From: Caballeronia sordidicola
GTDB lineage: Bacteria > Pseudomonadota > Gammaproteobacteria > Burkholderiales > Burkholderiaceae
DNA length: 54,547 nt
Assembly: GCF_002220365.1 (NCBI RefSeq)
Contig: NZ_MTHB01000247.1
Location: forward strand, 1 to 54,547
Direction: 5' to 3'
Positions 9,241 through 18,430 of this stretch are shown in pieces. The notes under the pieces were generated by a model. The model did no database searches, was not told the DNA's origin, and saw nothing but the letters and a program-made list of their open reading frames with translations. How positions within the stretch are numbered: the first letter of the stretch is position 1; every line of letters starts with the position of its first letter. The position numbers and the translations under genes are program-made.

Positions 9241-9368
9241 CCCGTATACTGCACAAAAATCAAAGGGACCCCAAATCGCAGAACTATGACTGGCACTCAC
9301 CAAGCATTTTATTGCCCGTATTCCGCGCGTTCGGATAGAGACGAGCGGGAACACAGCTCAAATGGCTA

Positions 9369-9535
9369 GTATCCGCTCGGGTACCGATAGGCCATTACAG
9401 GTTTAAAATCCGCTTCTCGTACCCGATCGGATACGAGTCTCTCAAAAAACCTGTCGCAGCTACTTTTCGTACCTGATCGGGTACGAAAATCTCATTTCCA
9501 TGCCACTACATGCGATAATACGACCGAGCGGGTAC
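9369..9535. promoter_or_regulatory. Four HipB operators at regular ~50-bp spacing
   Basis: Four related 16-mers precede hipB: GTATCCGCTCGGGTAC (9369-9384), GTACCCGATCGGATAC (9419-9434), GTACCTGATCGGGTAC (9469-9484) and a degenerate ACGACCGAGCGGGTAC (9520-9535). Each is a dyad of GTAYC/GRTAC half-sites, related to the TATCC-N8-GGATA operator known for E. coli HipB. Starts are 50, 50 and 51 bp apart. The last ends 13 bp before the hipB start codon. Confidence 0.8.
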
Positions 9536-9548
9536 GACGGAGCACACC

Positions 9549-9827
9549 TTGGACAATACGATAGGTTCGACATCGGCATTAGGAACGTTGATCCGCGCAG
9601 CTCGAATGGAGCAAGGACTGACGCGGGACACGCTTGCCAACGCGACCGGTTTGTCGCCCAAGTTTATCTCGCATGTGGAAGCGGGCAAGCCGACAGCGCA
9701 AATTGGGAAAGTGCTGCAATTGCTGGCTGAGCTTGGGGTGACGTTACATGCCCAGACCGCAGTCGATATCCCGCGAAAAACGGTTTTAGCCGCTACGCAT
9801 CGACGTCGGTCATCCCATGGAAAATAG
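9549..9827 (+). CDS. hipB: HipB-like XRE-family antitoxin/repressor
   Basis: A 92-residue protein with an XRE helix-turn-helix at about residues 11-65: LGTLIRAARMEQGLTRDTLANATGLSPKFISHVEAGKPTAQIGKVLQLLAELG. HipB dimers bind operator DNA and hold HipA inactive. The start is a TTG at 9549; the first ATG in frame would cut into the DNA-binding domain. The last 11 nt overlap the hipA start, a coupling typical of hipBA. The four upstream dyads are its likely binding sites. Confidence 0.9.
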   Translation: MDNTIGSTSALGTLIRAARMEQGLTRDTLANATGLSPKFISHVEAGKPTAQIGKVLQLLAELGVTLHAQTAVDIPRKTVLAATHRRRSSHGK

Positions 9828-11109
9828 AAAACTATTCGCGTTTGCGAACGGGCGGCTCGTCGGTTCGCTACTCGATACGAACGACATATGGTCCTTTGCC
9901 TACGAAGATGACTGGGTCAACAGCGAAGGGGCGTTCCCCCTCTCTCCGAAGATTCCTCTGACAGTCGAACGGCTCGTCGACGGTTCAAGCGAGCGGCCGG
10001 TCCAATGGTTTTTCGACAATTTGTTGCCGGAAGAGGCTATGCGTGAGGTCATAGCCCGCGAAGCCAAACTTGATACAAGCGACGCTTGGGGGCTGCTTTC
10101 GTATTTTGGCCGCGAAACGGCTGGCGCATTGACGCTACTGGGTGAGGGCGACGATGAGCCGGCTGGAGGCCGTCAGATACTCACATTAGAAGAACTCGAG
10201 ACACGTATTCAGGCAATGCCGCAGCAAGCCCTTACCGCAAAGGCACCTAAACGAATGTCGGCGGCAGGTGCACAACAAAAACTCCTAGTGATAATGGATG
10301 GCCAACCGCCCGAATGCACATTGTTTGAACCGGTCGGGAGCGAACCCTCCATGCACCTGCTCAAACCAGACCAACGGTCGACCAATTATCCGCACTCAGC
10401 TATAAACGAGTTTTTCTGTATGCAGCTTGCGAGGAAGATGGGGCTTAAGGTTCCACCGACTCATTTCCTGCGCGCGCCGTCACCCTGCTACCTCATCGAC
10501 CGTTTCGACCGCGATAGTTCGACGCAACCCGCTACGCGGCGCCATACGCTCGATGCGACTCAGCTATTGGGCATATCCCGTGCGTACAAGTATCACGAAG
10601 CGAATGTCGAATCGCTTCGACGCTGCATAGAACTGACAAGCACCAAAGCCACGACCCGGCTGGCTATCTTCCAATGGTCAGTATTCAACGTACTCATTGG
10701 TAATGCCGATGCGCATCTCAAAAACATTTCTTTTTTCTCGACAGACCGTGGCTACAACCTCGCCCCGTTTTATGACATGGTGAGCACGGTCGCCTACAAC
10801 AATATTACTTATCAGGCATCTGGGGAACGGTGGCCAAATTGCGAACTGACAATACCTTTGGGGAACGCTAAATTCTTCAATGAAGTGACACGCGACGAGG
10901 TACTTGTGTTTGCTGAGCAGTTAGGGTTAAGACGAGCGGGGGCAGAGCGTGTGCTTGATGGATTCCTTGCTGGTCTCGATGACAAAGTTCTGCAAGTGAG
11001 GGAAGCGGTCAACGCAATTGCGAAGCCGAATGCCGGCGAGCATCGCCTGCTAACTGGTATTGAAGTAAAGCCGCTCAAGGAAATGGGCAGAAAACTGGCC
11101 CGCGCATAA
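9817..11109 (+). CDS. hipA: HipA-family serine/threonine kinase toxin
   Basis: A 430-residue HipA-like kinase, close to the length of E. coli HipA, whose target is glutamyl-tRNA synthetase. The N-terminal subdomain (1-105) ends with GLLSYFGRETAGALTL. The Gly-rich nucleotide loop MSAAGAQQKL is at about 147-156 and the catalytic loop GNADAHLKN at 295-303. The metal-binding APFYDMVST follows at 316-324. All the key kinase residues I can recognise are present, so the toxin should be active. It is translated from an ATG inside the end of hipB. Codon use and GC content resemble the neighbouring backbone more than the adjacent IS debris. Confidence 0.93.
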   Translation: MENRKLFAFANGRLVGSLLDTNDIWSFAYEDDWVNSEGAFPLSPKIPLTVERLVDGSSERPVQWFFDNLLPEEAMREVIAREAKLDTSDAWGLLSYFGRETAGALTLLGEGDDEPAGGRQILTLEELETRIQAMPQQALTAKAPKRMSAAGAQQKLLVIMDGQPPECTLFEPVGSEPSMHLLKPDQRSTNYPHSAINEFFCMQLARKMGLKVPPTHFLRAPSPCYLIDRFDRDSSTQPATRRHTLDATQLLGISRAYKYHEANVESLRRCIELTSTKATTRLAIFQWSVFNVLIGNADAHLKNISFFSTDRGYNLAPFYDMVSTVAYNNITYQASGERWPNCELTIPLGNAKFFNEVTRDEVLVFAEQLGLRRAGAERVLDGFLAGLDDKVLQVREAVNAIAKPNAGEHRLLTGIEVKPLKEMGRKLARA

Positions 11110-11256
11110 GGGTGCACAAGGCAACAACACCTCGGGTTTCCGAGCAGCTTGGGCCGAAACCGGCTCGCGCGCCGCCGCGCCTAAGATATATCGGAGCTTC
11201 GCGCAGGCCGGCTTCGATTGTTTGCACCACGCAAACATGGGTCGAACGGTACGCCA

Positions 11257-11895
11257 TTAACCTACAGCACTCGGAAGCCGTGAGATCAGCCGGGATTGGG
11301 CGTTCGCCAAGAGAAACGCCCTCGGCATTTTGCTCAGTCGCCACCCCAGCGAAGGGGTGGAAATAAGGTTCTCATAAATCGAGCTGCGCACCGTCCGGTT
11401 CAATGACGGCATGAGCTCGTCTGGTATGTAGCTCGCGTGAAGGTCTTCAAGCGCGGTTCGAACCGAGTATGCAAGTATCGATGCTGCCCACCGGTATGCT
11501 TGCCGTTGATGTCGCGGCCACAGGGGTTCACATTGCAACACGGGCGGCTCCCAATACTTAGGAAGTGCGAACAAGCCTCTCCACAGGGATGCATCGCTGA
11601 TGTCACGGGGATTTTTGAGTAAAAAACAGCACCCGCTTTGTAACCCCGATTTAACCGCCGTCGCAATCTCAGCGTATTGATCCATCGGAACGTAACGGCC
11701 ACAAACAGCAGCCACCTTAGAGTTTAAACGTTCAGCCAACCTTGTTTTCGCAAGCCACAAGACGTATCGCGCAGTCATTCCTTCCGCTTCGATCCATTCC
11801 ATGTTGCCCACCGCATTATTCGAATGGTTAGTACCATAAATCAATTTTCGTTGCCAACGAGAAGCGAGTCCGACGCCGCGTTGGAAGCGATACAT
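11257..11895 (-). CDS. Hypothetical protein (212 aa), unrecognised
   Basis: An uninterrupted minus-strand frame with balanced composition, several Trp residues (WIEAEGM, VLWLAKTRL, LPKYWEPPVLQCEPLWPRHQRQAYRW) and helical segments. No known motif, signal peptide or membrane span is evident. It is convergent with hipA. It could be a genuine island-specific gene; the evidence is length and composition only. Confidence 0.45.
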   Translation of the reverse strand: MYRFQRGVGLASRWQRKLIYGTNHSNNAVGNMEWIEAEGMTARYVLWLAKTRLAERLNSKVAAVCGRYVPMDQYAEIATAVKSGLQSGCCFLLKNPRDISDASLWRGLFALPKYWEPPVLQCEPLWPRHQRQAYRWAASILAYSVRTALEDLHASYIPDELMPSLNRTVRSSIYENLISTPSLGWRLSKMPRAFLLANAQSRLISRLPSAVG

Positions 11896-12357
11896 TCAAG
11901 ATAGCTCGTATAGCCGGTACGAACAAGTCATGACACCAGCCGAAGCGTGCAGCTCGCCGAATGGGAACCAGCCTAAAGCTGACCGCGCGGTAGTAGAAAT
12001 GAAGCCGCCCCCGCCGTTGATGTATCTCCGAGCGCGAAGCTCAGTCAATTACCGCGGGCTCCGGTTCAGGGGGCTCCTCTTTTTTAGGCGCCGGCATTAG
12101 GCTCGCTAGGACGCCTTGTCGCGCATGCTGCTCCTGCAGCAGGACTCGCATCTTCTCGAGGGTCGGCCGAGATTCGCAAATATCTGAAGCTTAAGATATT
12201 CACGAATCCCGGTCAGGCCTCTTCACGCATCGAGATTCCAGAACCCTTTCGGCGCCGCGCGCGCACTTGGAGCACCAGCGAGAACCGTTCTTGCGGGCTA
12301 TCGCAGTGAGCCTGCCAAGCGTCCAACCGGTGATTTCAACTGGCCTGTCGATGCAAA
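11896..12357. other. Gene-poor stretch with a C-terminal-like ORF fragment
   Basis: On the minus strand, 12041-12190 reads as about 49 codons ending in EKMRVLLQEQHARQGVLASLMPAP followed by a Lys/Glu/Pro-rich tail and TGA. It looks like the coiled-coil C-terminus of a larger lost protein, without a start codon or recognisable family. Nothing else is supported. Confidence 0.3.
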
Positions 12358-12702
12358 TCAGAGCGACACGATTTGTCGCAATAGTTCCAAGGCTTTCATT
12401 TCGTCTAGGCGACCAGTACGAGCTTTGCCTGCAAGTGTCTTTATCAGAGCCTCCGCTATCGGTTCAATACCTAGCAAATCGTCCAAACTAGTTGCCGAAG
12501 TGAGACGGCGCGGCTCGGTGATCACCTGCGTTACGGAGGCTGGCGCAAACTGCTGACGGGCGGCGGAGAACGAGACATCGTTATCAACGGTTTGCCGAAC
12601 AGCCGGCTCGACAGCGGACGGGGCCGCTTGATCTAGTTGACCCGTGACCAAGTTCGGCTCAGCGGCGTCGCTTGCAGGACCGCCTGTGCCATTTGAGGTA
12701 GC
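12358..12702 (-). pseudogene. C-terminal fragment of a hypothetical protein cut by IS3
   Basis: The frame ends in LDDLLGIEPIAEALIKTLAGKARTGRLDEMKALELLRQIVSL, a well-formed amphipathic helix pair that looks like genuine coding sequence. Upstream it stays open through a Ser/Thr/Pro-rich stretch up to the IS3 left end at about 12702, where the native 5' part is missing. The parent protein is not recognised. Confidence 0.4.
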
Positions 12703-12741
12703 CTGAATTTTCCGAACACTCCTTTTTGATAAACTTTATCA

Positions 12742-13065
12742 ATGGGAGCACACACGACGAAACCAAGAACATACACACCAGAGCTTCGTGAAGAAGCTGT
12801 AAAGCTTGTGCTTGCACAGGGCCTGACGCTAGATGAAGCGGCGAAGCGAATTGCCATTCCGATGGGGACTTTGGCCACTTGGGTCAAAGCAGCTAAGCTT
12901 GGCAATGGCGCCGTGACGGCGCCAGGCAGTCGCACGGTTCCCGAATTAGAAGCCGAGGTAGCCAGACTACGCAGGGAACTGGCGGAGACCAGGATGGAGC
13001 GAGATATCGTAAAAAAAGCGGCAGCGTATTTTGCGCAGGAGTCGCTGCCAAATACGCGGTCATGA
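12742..13065 (+). CDS. IS3-family transposase OrfA
   Basis: A 107-residue OrfA with an N-terminal helix-turn-helix (RTYTPELREEAVKLVLAQGLTLDEAAKRIAIPMGTLATWVKAAK) and a leucine-zipper-like C-terminus (VPELEAEVARLRRELAETRMERDIVKKAAAYFAQES). The A7 run near 13012 in the IVKK codons is the usual -1 slippery site that makes the OrfAB fusion. OrfB follows in the -1 frame with a short overlap at 13062. Confidence 0.92.
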   Translation: MGAHTTKPRTYTPELREEAVKLVLAQGLTLDEAAKRIAIPMGTLATWVKAAKLGNGAVTAPGSRTVPELEAEVARLRRELAETRMERDIVKKAAAYFAQESLPNTRS

Positions 13066-13731
13066 ATACGATGCGACTCGATTATCCAATTGCTGTCCTG
13101 TGCCGTGCCTTTAAGGTTTCGCGCAGCGGCTTCTATGCCTGGTCAAAAGGTAAGCTGTCTCCACGTGCGCAGGTTGATGAACGCCTGAAAGTCGCCATCA
13201 AGGCCGTGCACAAGCAGAGCCGCGAGACCTATGGCACGCGACGCGTGCAGCCTGAGCTTGAGGCACAAGGCTTTATAGCCGGGCGCGACCGCATCGCCCG
13301 CCTGCGCCGAGAGCTGAATCTGCGCTGTAAGCAGAAGCGCAAATTCAAAGCCACGACGAATTCGAATCACAACTTGCCTGTCGCCGACAATCTGCTGAAC
13401 CAGACGTTCTCGCCAACGCGGCCAAACGAAGCCTGGGTGACGGACATCACCTATTGTGCCACCGACGAGGGGTGGCTCTACGTCGCCGGCATTAAGGACG
13501 TCTTCACCTGTGAGTTGGTTGGATACGCCATGGGTGAGCGCATGACACAAGGACTCACGGCGCAGGCCCTGTGGCGTGCTGTGCGCAACAAACGCCCCGA
13601 GAAAGGCTTGATTCATCATTCGGACCGTGGAAGTCAATACTGTGCTCATGACTATCGGAAGCTGGTTGAACAATTCGGCATGCAGGCCTCAATGTCGCGT
13701 AAGGGGAATTGCTTTGACAAGGCTTGCGCTT
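13062..13731 (+). pseudogene. IS3-family transposase OrfB, 3' truncated
   Basis: The frame encodes the HTH_21 domain (RETYGTRRVQPELEAQGF) and the first part of the rve/DDE core: NEAWVTDITYC with the first Asp, LIHHSDRGSQYC with the second, and RKGNCFDKACA, just before the Glu-containing helix (normally AESFF). After about 13731 the homology stops and unrelated sequence of the serine-recombinase module begins. The catalytic Glu and the end of the IS are lost, so the element is immobile by itself. Confidence 0.88.
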
Positions 13732-13735
13732 CACA

Positions 13736-15817
13736 CTACACCTCCTTGAGGCGATCAGATACGATTTCGGGAACGCGGCGCCGGCAGGACAGCTTAATGC
13801 CCTGTGCTTTTCGGGGCGGATCGTTGCCGGGTGGCTCATACAAACACTCGTTCTTGTCGCTGTATGCGTGACCACGGATGAGTCCGCGACGGTTCCATAT
13901 CTTCACGTGGGACGGCGTGATATGCAGCGCTTCGGCCATCTCCTGCAGCGTTAGGAGACCCGCTTCGCGCAACCGATCATAGCGTGGCTTCAGACAGTAG
14001 TTGCGCTGCACGCGTGCGACCATTTTTGCATTGAAGGGCCTACCCGTGCCCGACGGGACGCCACGTTCGTTCAGGATATTCGCGATCTGCAGGACAGTAT
14101 GGTGATTGAGCAGCTCATCAATCTCCTCGATCACCGCGGCGGGTGTGACCCATTGCTGCCATGATTTTAGCGGCAAGGGCAGCTTGAGGGTCCGGTGAGC
14201 GCCGCCCTTGAAACGGATCTGCGCGGTAACGTGCTGGGCCCGGTTCAGGGTGACGTCTTCCAGAAGCAGCCTGATCATGCGTTTGCGTTCCCGGTCGGGC
14301 GTGGCGGGATCACGCCACAGCCGGGGGAAGTTGGACGCCAGCGAGACGATGATGGCGCGCTGCTCGTCCGTCAGAATACGCGCGTCCTGTTCACGGCGAC
14401 GCTGATATTCCTCGTTAGCCTCAGTCAGTACTCGCAGCTTATGGTTCCAGTCAGCCTCAAGTGAGTCGGCAACCAGGCGGTTCTCCGGATCGCAGTGCAT
14501 GTAGCGGCGCTGCGCCAGATCAGCTTCATACTGGGCGCGCTCCACCTGCTTGTGACGCAGACGGTCGGCTTCTTCGATGCGGGACTGAAGTTCGCGCTGA
14601 ACCGCCAGACTTACCTCAATGGCAAGCGGGTTGAGCGCCTCGACGAGCAGCTCACCAATGGCCTCGTCGATGGCAGCCCCGTGGATGCGCTGGCAGACCG
14701 GTTCGGCCTGCTCAATGCCTTCGCGCTGGCAGATGTACTCGGGACACAGGCGGCCCTGGCGGCTGTGGTAACGAACCGTCATGCGGTTCCCGCATCGACC
14801 ACAGACCACGACTCCCTGAAGAAGTGCTGGACCCTCACGCGGTGCGCTTCGGCGCCGGTCGGCTCCGATCGCCTGTGCGCTCTCATGCAAACGCTTCTGA
14901 TTCTGCTCATACTCTTCCCAGGACAGATAACCGGCATGGGCGCCCGGAATCAGCGTATCCCACTGGTCCCGCGGGGCGCGAACCACACGCGTGCGTCCAT
15001 CGACTGTCTTGCGTGAATGGGTGCGGCCATAGACGAATGCGCCGGCATACCTTGGGTTGTGGAGAATGCGCACTACCTGGCTGTGTCCGAGGCTGCTCCA
15101 CAGCAATTCGCCCTTGTGCGGACCTTTGCAGCACCGTCGCGGAAACGCCAGCTCGAGATGATGCGCGGCGCGCGCGGTAGCCATCGCCGATCCCGTACCT
15201 CGGAAGGTGTCGAACAGCCACCTCAAGCAGTGCTGGACCTGCTGGTCCGGATCGAGAACGACCGCGCCCGCGGCGTTGTACACGAAGCCGACGGGCAGGC
15301 GCATCTGCAGTTCACCGCGCCTCGCCTTGCTTAGGATTCCTCCTTGAAGGCGCGCCCGCAGCACGTGCAATTCGGCCTCGCTCATGGTGCCCTTGAGCCC
15401 CAATAACAGCCGGTCGTTGAAGTGAGCAGGATCGTATACGCCATCCTCGTCAAGGATCAATGTGTCGGTGATTGCGCAGATCTCGAGCAGCCGATGCCAG
15501 TCGGCGGAGTTGCGCGCCAGGCGCGACACCTCCAGGCCGAGCACGATGCCGGCATGACCCACGCCAACTTCGGCGACCAGACGCTGGAATCCCTCGCGGT
15601 CTGCCGATGACGCGCCGGACTGGCCTAGGTCGCTATCGATCACAATAATGCGGTCCTCGGACCAACCCAGGGCGACCGCCCGTTGGCGCAGCGCATATTG
15701 GCGCTTGGTGCTCTCGGTGTTCTCGAACACCTGACGCAATGTGGATTGCCGGATATACAGATAGGCGTTGCGCTTCAGGTGGCTCGCCTGGACTTTCTGG
15801 TGAGGATCGCTCTTCAT
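13736..15817 (-). CDS. Large serine recombinase (recombinase family, zinc ribbon)
   Basis: A 693-residue large serine recombinase. The catalytic domain begins with AYLYIRQSTLRQV, where the Ser of YxRQS is the nucleophile. It continues with VIDSDLGQSGASSADREGFQRL and LEVSRLARNSADWHRLLE, all typical of the resolvase fold. Then come the recombinase domain (LWSSLGHSQVVRILHNPRYAGAFVYGRT), a zinc ribbon (CGRCGNR ... CQREG) and a coiled coil. A C-terminal helix-turn-helix-like segment (TLQEMAEALHITPSHVKIWNRRGLI) is added. It probably catalyses integration and excision of its own module. The start overlaps the end of the preceding small gene by 4 nt. Confidence 0.93.
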   Translation of the reverse strand: MKSDPHQKVQASHLKRNAYLYIRQSTLRQVFENTESTKRQYALRQRAVALGWSEDRIIVIDSDLGQSGASSADREGFQRLVAEVGVGHAGIVLGLEVSRLARNSADWHRLLEICAITDTLILDEDGVYDPAHFNDRLLLGLKGTMSEAELHVLRARLQGGILSKARRGELQMRLPVGFVYNAAGAVVLDPDQQVQHCLRWLFDTFRGTGSAMATARAAHHLELAFPRRCCKGPHKGELLWSSLGHSQVVRILHNPRYAGAFVYGRTHSRKTVDGRTRVVRAPRDQWDTLIPGAHAGYLSWEEYEQNQKRLHESAQAIGADRRRSAPREGPALLQGVVVCGRCGNRMTVRYHSRQGRLCPEYICQREGIEQAEPVCQRIHGAAIDEAIGELLVEALNPLAIEVSLAVQRELQSRIEEADRLRHKQVERAQYEADLAQRRYMHCDPENRLVADSLEADWNHKLRVLTEANEEYQRRREQDARILTDEQRAIIVSLASNFPRLWRDPATPDRERKRMIRLLLEDVTLNRAQHVTAQIRFKGGAHRTLKLPLPLKSWQQWVTPAAVIEEIDELLNHHTVLQIANILNERGVPSGTGRPFNAKMVARVQRNYCLKPRYDRLREAGLLTLQEMAEALHITPSHVKIWNRRGLIRGHAYSDKNECLYEPPGNDPPRKAQGIKLSCRRRVPEIVSDRLKEV

Positions 15818-16101
15818 GCTGTTGCCTCCTGACGCCCGTATAGAAGCATTGAAGCCAGAATCATCGTCGCCTCCTGATGCAGCGTGAGGGGGATGATCTC
15901 TGCTTCACCCGGCGGCGGCCGCCGTACAACCGTAGTCGCGCACTGGGCCCATGCCTGCATCCACGCTCTCATGCCGCTGCGCATCAACAGCACAAGGCCC
16001 TGGCCACGAGGAATCTCGCACGGCAGTCCAAGTGCCTGTTGCCTCAGATCCTCATAACGCGAGATCAGTCCGTCATTGCACGCACGGTCCGGAGTGGGCA
16101 C
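15814..16101 (-). CDS. Small protein of the serine-recombinase module (95 aa)
   Basis: A 95-residue frame whose stop overlaps the recombinase start (ATGA), with the HTH gene ending 11 nt upstream. The sequence is compact and believable (DGLISRYEDLRQQALGLPCEIPRGQGLVLLMRSGMRAWMQAW), but I recognise no family. The tight overlap argues that it is a co-translated accessory of the recombinase. Confidence 0.7.
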   Translation of the reverse strand: MPTPDRACNDGLISRYEDLRQQALGLPCEIPRGQGLVLLMRSGMRAWMQAWAQCATTVVRRPPPGEAEIIPLTLHQEATMILASMLLYGRQEATA

Positions 16102-16112
16102 GGACGGTTTCG

Positions 16113-16574
16113 TTACGGTTTTTTTTGGCGCAGAAACTGTCGTTCGATACTGCGCGGATGAACCTGGACGCCGAAGTTCTGGTGCACCAGGCTGGCCAGT
16201 CGCTCCGCTCGCACCGTCGGCTCAGCAACTCGCGCCCGATTCAGAAACTCCATCACCGCCGGCGTCAACTTGTGGCCGCTGCGCGGCCCGGTCTTCTGCG
16301 GAATCAAACCGGCCAGTCCACCCTGCTCGAAGGCCGCCTGAGCTTGATAGAACGACGGCCGGGAGAAGCCGAAGGCCCTGGCTGCCTCGCTGATCGGGCG
16401 CCTGTCCACATGCACCGCGCGCAGCATCTCGTACTTGACCTGCAGCAGATCGTGGGGATCGAAGAACTCTTCGTCCTGAAACAGCGGATGCGTCACGGCA
16501 TCGGGGCGCGGATTGAAGCTCGCCTGCTGCCGCAGCGCACGGTGCTTGTCCTCTTTGCGTCGGTCTGTCGCCAT
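16113..16574 (-). CDS. Helix-turn-helix protein of the serine-recombinase module
   Basis: A 153-residue protein with an IS630/Homeodomain-like helix-turn-helix: VHVDRRPISEAARAFGFSRPSFYQAQAAFEQGGLAGLIPQKTGPRSGHKLTPAVMEFL. This is like the N-terminal DNA-binding half of IS630-type transposases without a catalytic domain. It lies first in the three-gene run HTH - 95 aa - recombinase and probably binds the element ends or regulates the recombinase. Confidence 0.82.
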   Translation of the reverse strand: MATDRRKEDKHRALRQQASFNPRPDAVTHPLFQDEEFFDPHDLLQVKYEMLRAVHVDRRPISEAARAFGFSRPSFYQAQAAFEQGGLAGLIPQKTGPRSGHKLTPAVMEFLNRARVAEPTVRAERLASLVHQNFGVQVHPRSIERQFLRQKKP

Positions 16575-16771
16575 GCGCGAACTCCGGGGAAGGCGATCAA
16601 CTAAATGTAAATATAATTATGTACCATATTTATGAAGATGCAAGTTAAATATCCGGGAATAAAGCCAATAAAAGGCAACGAAGTCGACTTACAAGGTGAC
16701 CATGCATGCGCTATCCGGCATAATTTAATTTACAGATGCGGCGTATTTGGCTTTACACGTGCTCGTGTTGT

Positions 16772-17041
16772 TCATGGCTCCAGCGTCGCGATCAAACGCC
16801 CCAGTTCAAGCAGCTCCTCCACGCGAAACAAGGCGCGCCCGGCAGCGATAACGTTGAATGGGTCCTCGCCGACGACGCTCGTCCAGCTGGCGGGCAGCGC
16901 CCGCAGTCGGCCATTCGCATCGTGAAACCAAACCCTGTCCTCATGCCAGTTCTGGGCGTGAAGGACCAGTTCGAATTCTTGCAAACGAAGGGGATGGTAC
17001 GGATGAGTTACCTGAAAACGTCGGCTTCCAGCGTCACTCAC
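16772..17041 (-). CDS. DUF5372-like protein
   Basis: An 89-residue protein matching my memory of DUF5372: RRFQVTHPYHPLRLQEFELV, the WHEDRVWFHDANGRLRALPASWTSVV middle, and EDPFNVIAAGRALFRVEELLEL. Such small proteins are often found beside serine-recombinase elements of this sort, so it may be the fourth gene of that module. It lies about 200 bp upstream of the HTH gene on the same strand. Its start is within a few bases of the IS3 fragment, which may mark the module's outer border. Confidence 0.7.
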   Translation of the reverse strand: MSDAGSRRFQVTHPYHPLRLQEFELVLHAQNWHEDRVWFHDANGRLRALPASWTSVVGEDPFNVIAAGRALFRVEELLELGRLIATLEP

Positions 17042-17310
17042 GGGCGCAGTTGTCTGCGGACTCCAACGTTTTTATCGAACGGCTGTGGCGCAGCGTGAAG
17101 TACGAAGAGATATATTTGAAGGCCTATGAGTCCGTCGGCCAGGCACGGCAGTCGATCGCTAACTATCTGACGTGGTACAACCAACAAAGGCCTCATTCAA
17201 GTCTTTCGGACAAGACCCCGGATGAAGCTTACTTCGCGATGCTGCCCGCGATGAAAACGGCAGCGTGACCGCCCAGCGTTCCACTTAAAAATCGAAAAAA
17301 CTGTCCGAAC
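17042..17310 (+). pseudogene. IS3-family OrfB, 3' fragment (different element)
   Basis: From about 17062 the plus strand reads SNVFIERLWRSVKYEEIYLKAYESVGQARQSIANYLTWYNQQRPHSSLSDKTPDEAYF, the last part of an IS51/IS407-type OrfB including the catalytic Glu region. It is not the missing end of the IS3 copy at 12742, whose sequence type differs. The sequence TGTCCGAACGAACGGGG near 17301 may be its terminal repeat. Confidence 0.8.
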
Positions 17311-17409
17311 GAACGGGGCCACCTCTGTTTGCCATCACACTCAATTACCTTGCGCAACCTTTTGACGTGCCCATCCTTTGCAAAACTGGTTTTCGAATTG
17401 TCGTGCCGC

Positions 17410-18430
17410 TCACATTGGCTTGACGCTCACATAACTTCGTTCATACGAGCGATCGTGAGCCGGTAACGCCCAGATCGTTCGCGCCATCTTGTTCGCCAGC
17501 GCTACCGTGACGACGTTTGGTGGCCGCCGCTTGTTGATCTGCTCCAGCCACGGCCCTGGCTCTTTCGCGTGCGTTCGCACCGCCCGGGCGCCATGTATTA
17601 GCAGCGTGCGCAGATACGTGTCACCGCGCTTACTTATCCCGAGAAGCCTCACCTTGCCGCCGGTTCCAACCTGACCAGGGCCAGCCCGAGCCAGGCTGAA
17701 AATTCCCGCCCTGACCGGAACGCCCTCGCGTCACCCATCGTCGCCACGGCCGCTGTCGCCGTCAACAAGCCCACACCGGGAATTTCCGCGATCGTCCTGC
17801 AAGCCTTGTCTGCTTTCATCCACTCCGACAGCCGGCGCTCGATGTTGGCGATCTGTTCGTCCAATGCCCCGAGCCTGCTCCATTGCTCGCGAAGTGTGTT
17901 CACGAGTGCCGCCGGCAGTCGCTCGCTCAAGCGGGCAGCACGTCAGTCATCGCTTTGTTCAGCGCTGACCGGCCGACCGCCATCACTTCGCCATACTCCG
18001 TTAGTAATCCGCGCAGGCCATTGCTCTGCATCGTGCGGAACTTGATCAGTTGCTGTCGCATCCGATGCAGCGCCAGTACCGCTTGCTGCGCTTCGCTCTT
18101 TACCGCCACCGACTTCACGCTCGACTGCTGCACCGCGGTCCAGATCGCCCGGGCATCGGCCACATCGTTCTTGTTGCCGCTCACGAACGCCTTGACGACC
18201 TTGCCCGGCATCAGCCGCACCTGATGCCCCATCTCATTCAGCCGGCGAGCCCAATGCTGCGCCCCACCACAAGCCTCCATCCCGATCAGACACGGCGCGC
18301 GGTTCACGAAATGCTCGAGGAACGCCGCCCGCTTGATCTGTTTGCTAACGATCTCACCGGTTTCAGGCTCGACCCAGTGCAGTTGAAAGACTCGTTTTGC
18401 AACGTCAACGCCGACTGCGGTAAGCTTCAT
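17410..18430 (-). pseudogene. IS110-family transposase with two frameshifts
   Basis: Three consecutive frames join into one IS110-type transposase. The first has the DEDD start MKLTAVGVDVAKRVFQLHW, then LIGMEACGGAQHWARRL and KNDVADARAIW. The second (from 17930) has IANIERRLSEWMKADKACRTIAEIPGVGLLTATAAVATMGDARAFRSGREFSAWLGL, the transposase_20 domain. The third (from about 17680) has KVRLLGISKRGDTYLRTLLIHGARA. Junctions at about 17930 and 17680 each need a single-base correction. All domains remain, so the decay looks recent. Confidence 0.88.

Noticed and set aside
9369..9535. Regularly spaced repeats resembling a CRISPR array
   Set aside because: The repeats are 16-bp palindromes differing in several bases, there are only four, no cas genes are near, and they sit directly upstream of hipB, so operators explain them.
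11450..11470. GGTTCGAACC as a tRNA T-loop
   Set aside because: No cloverleaf could be drawn around it and it lies inside a continuous minus-strand frame.
13062..17310. The IS3 fragment at 17.1 kb as the missing end of the IS3 copy at 12.7 kb
   Set aside because: The fragment ends belong to different IS3 subgroups: the first breaks after NCFDKACA, and the second has VFIERLWRSVKYEE, which does not continue it.
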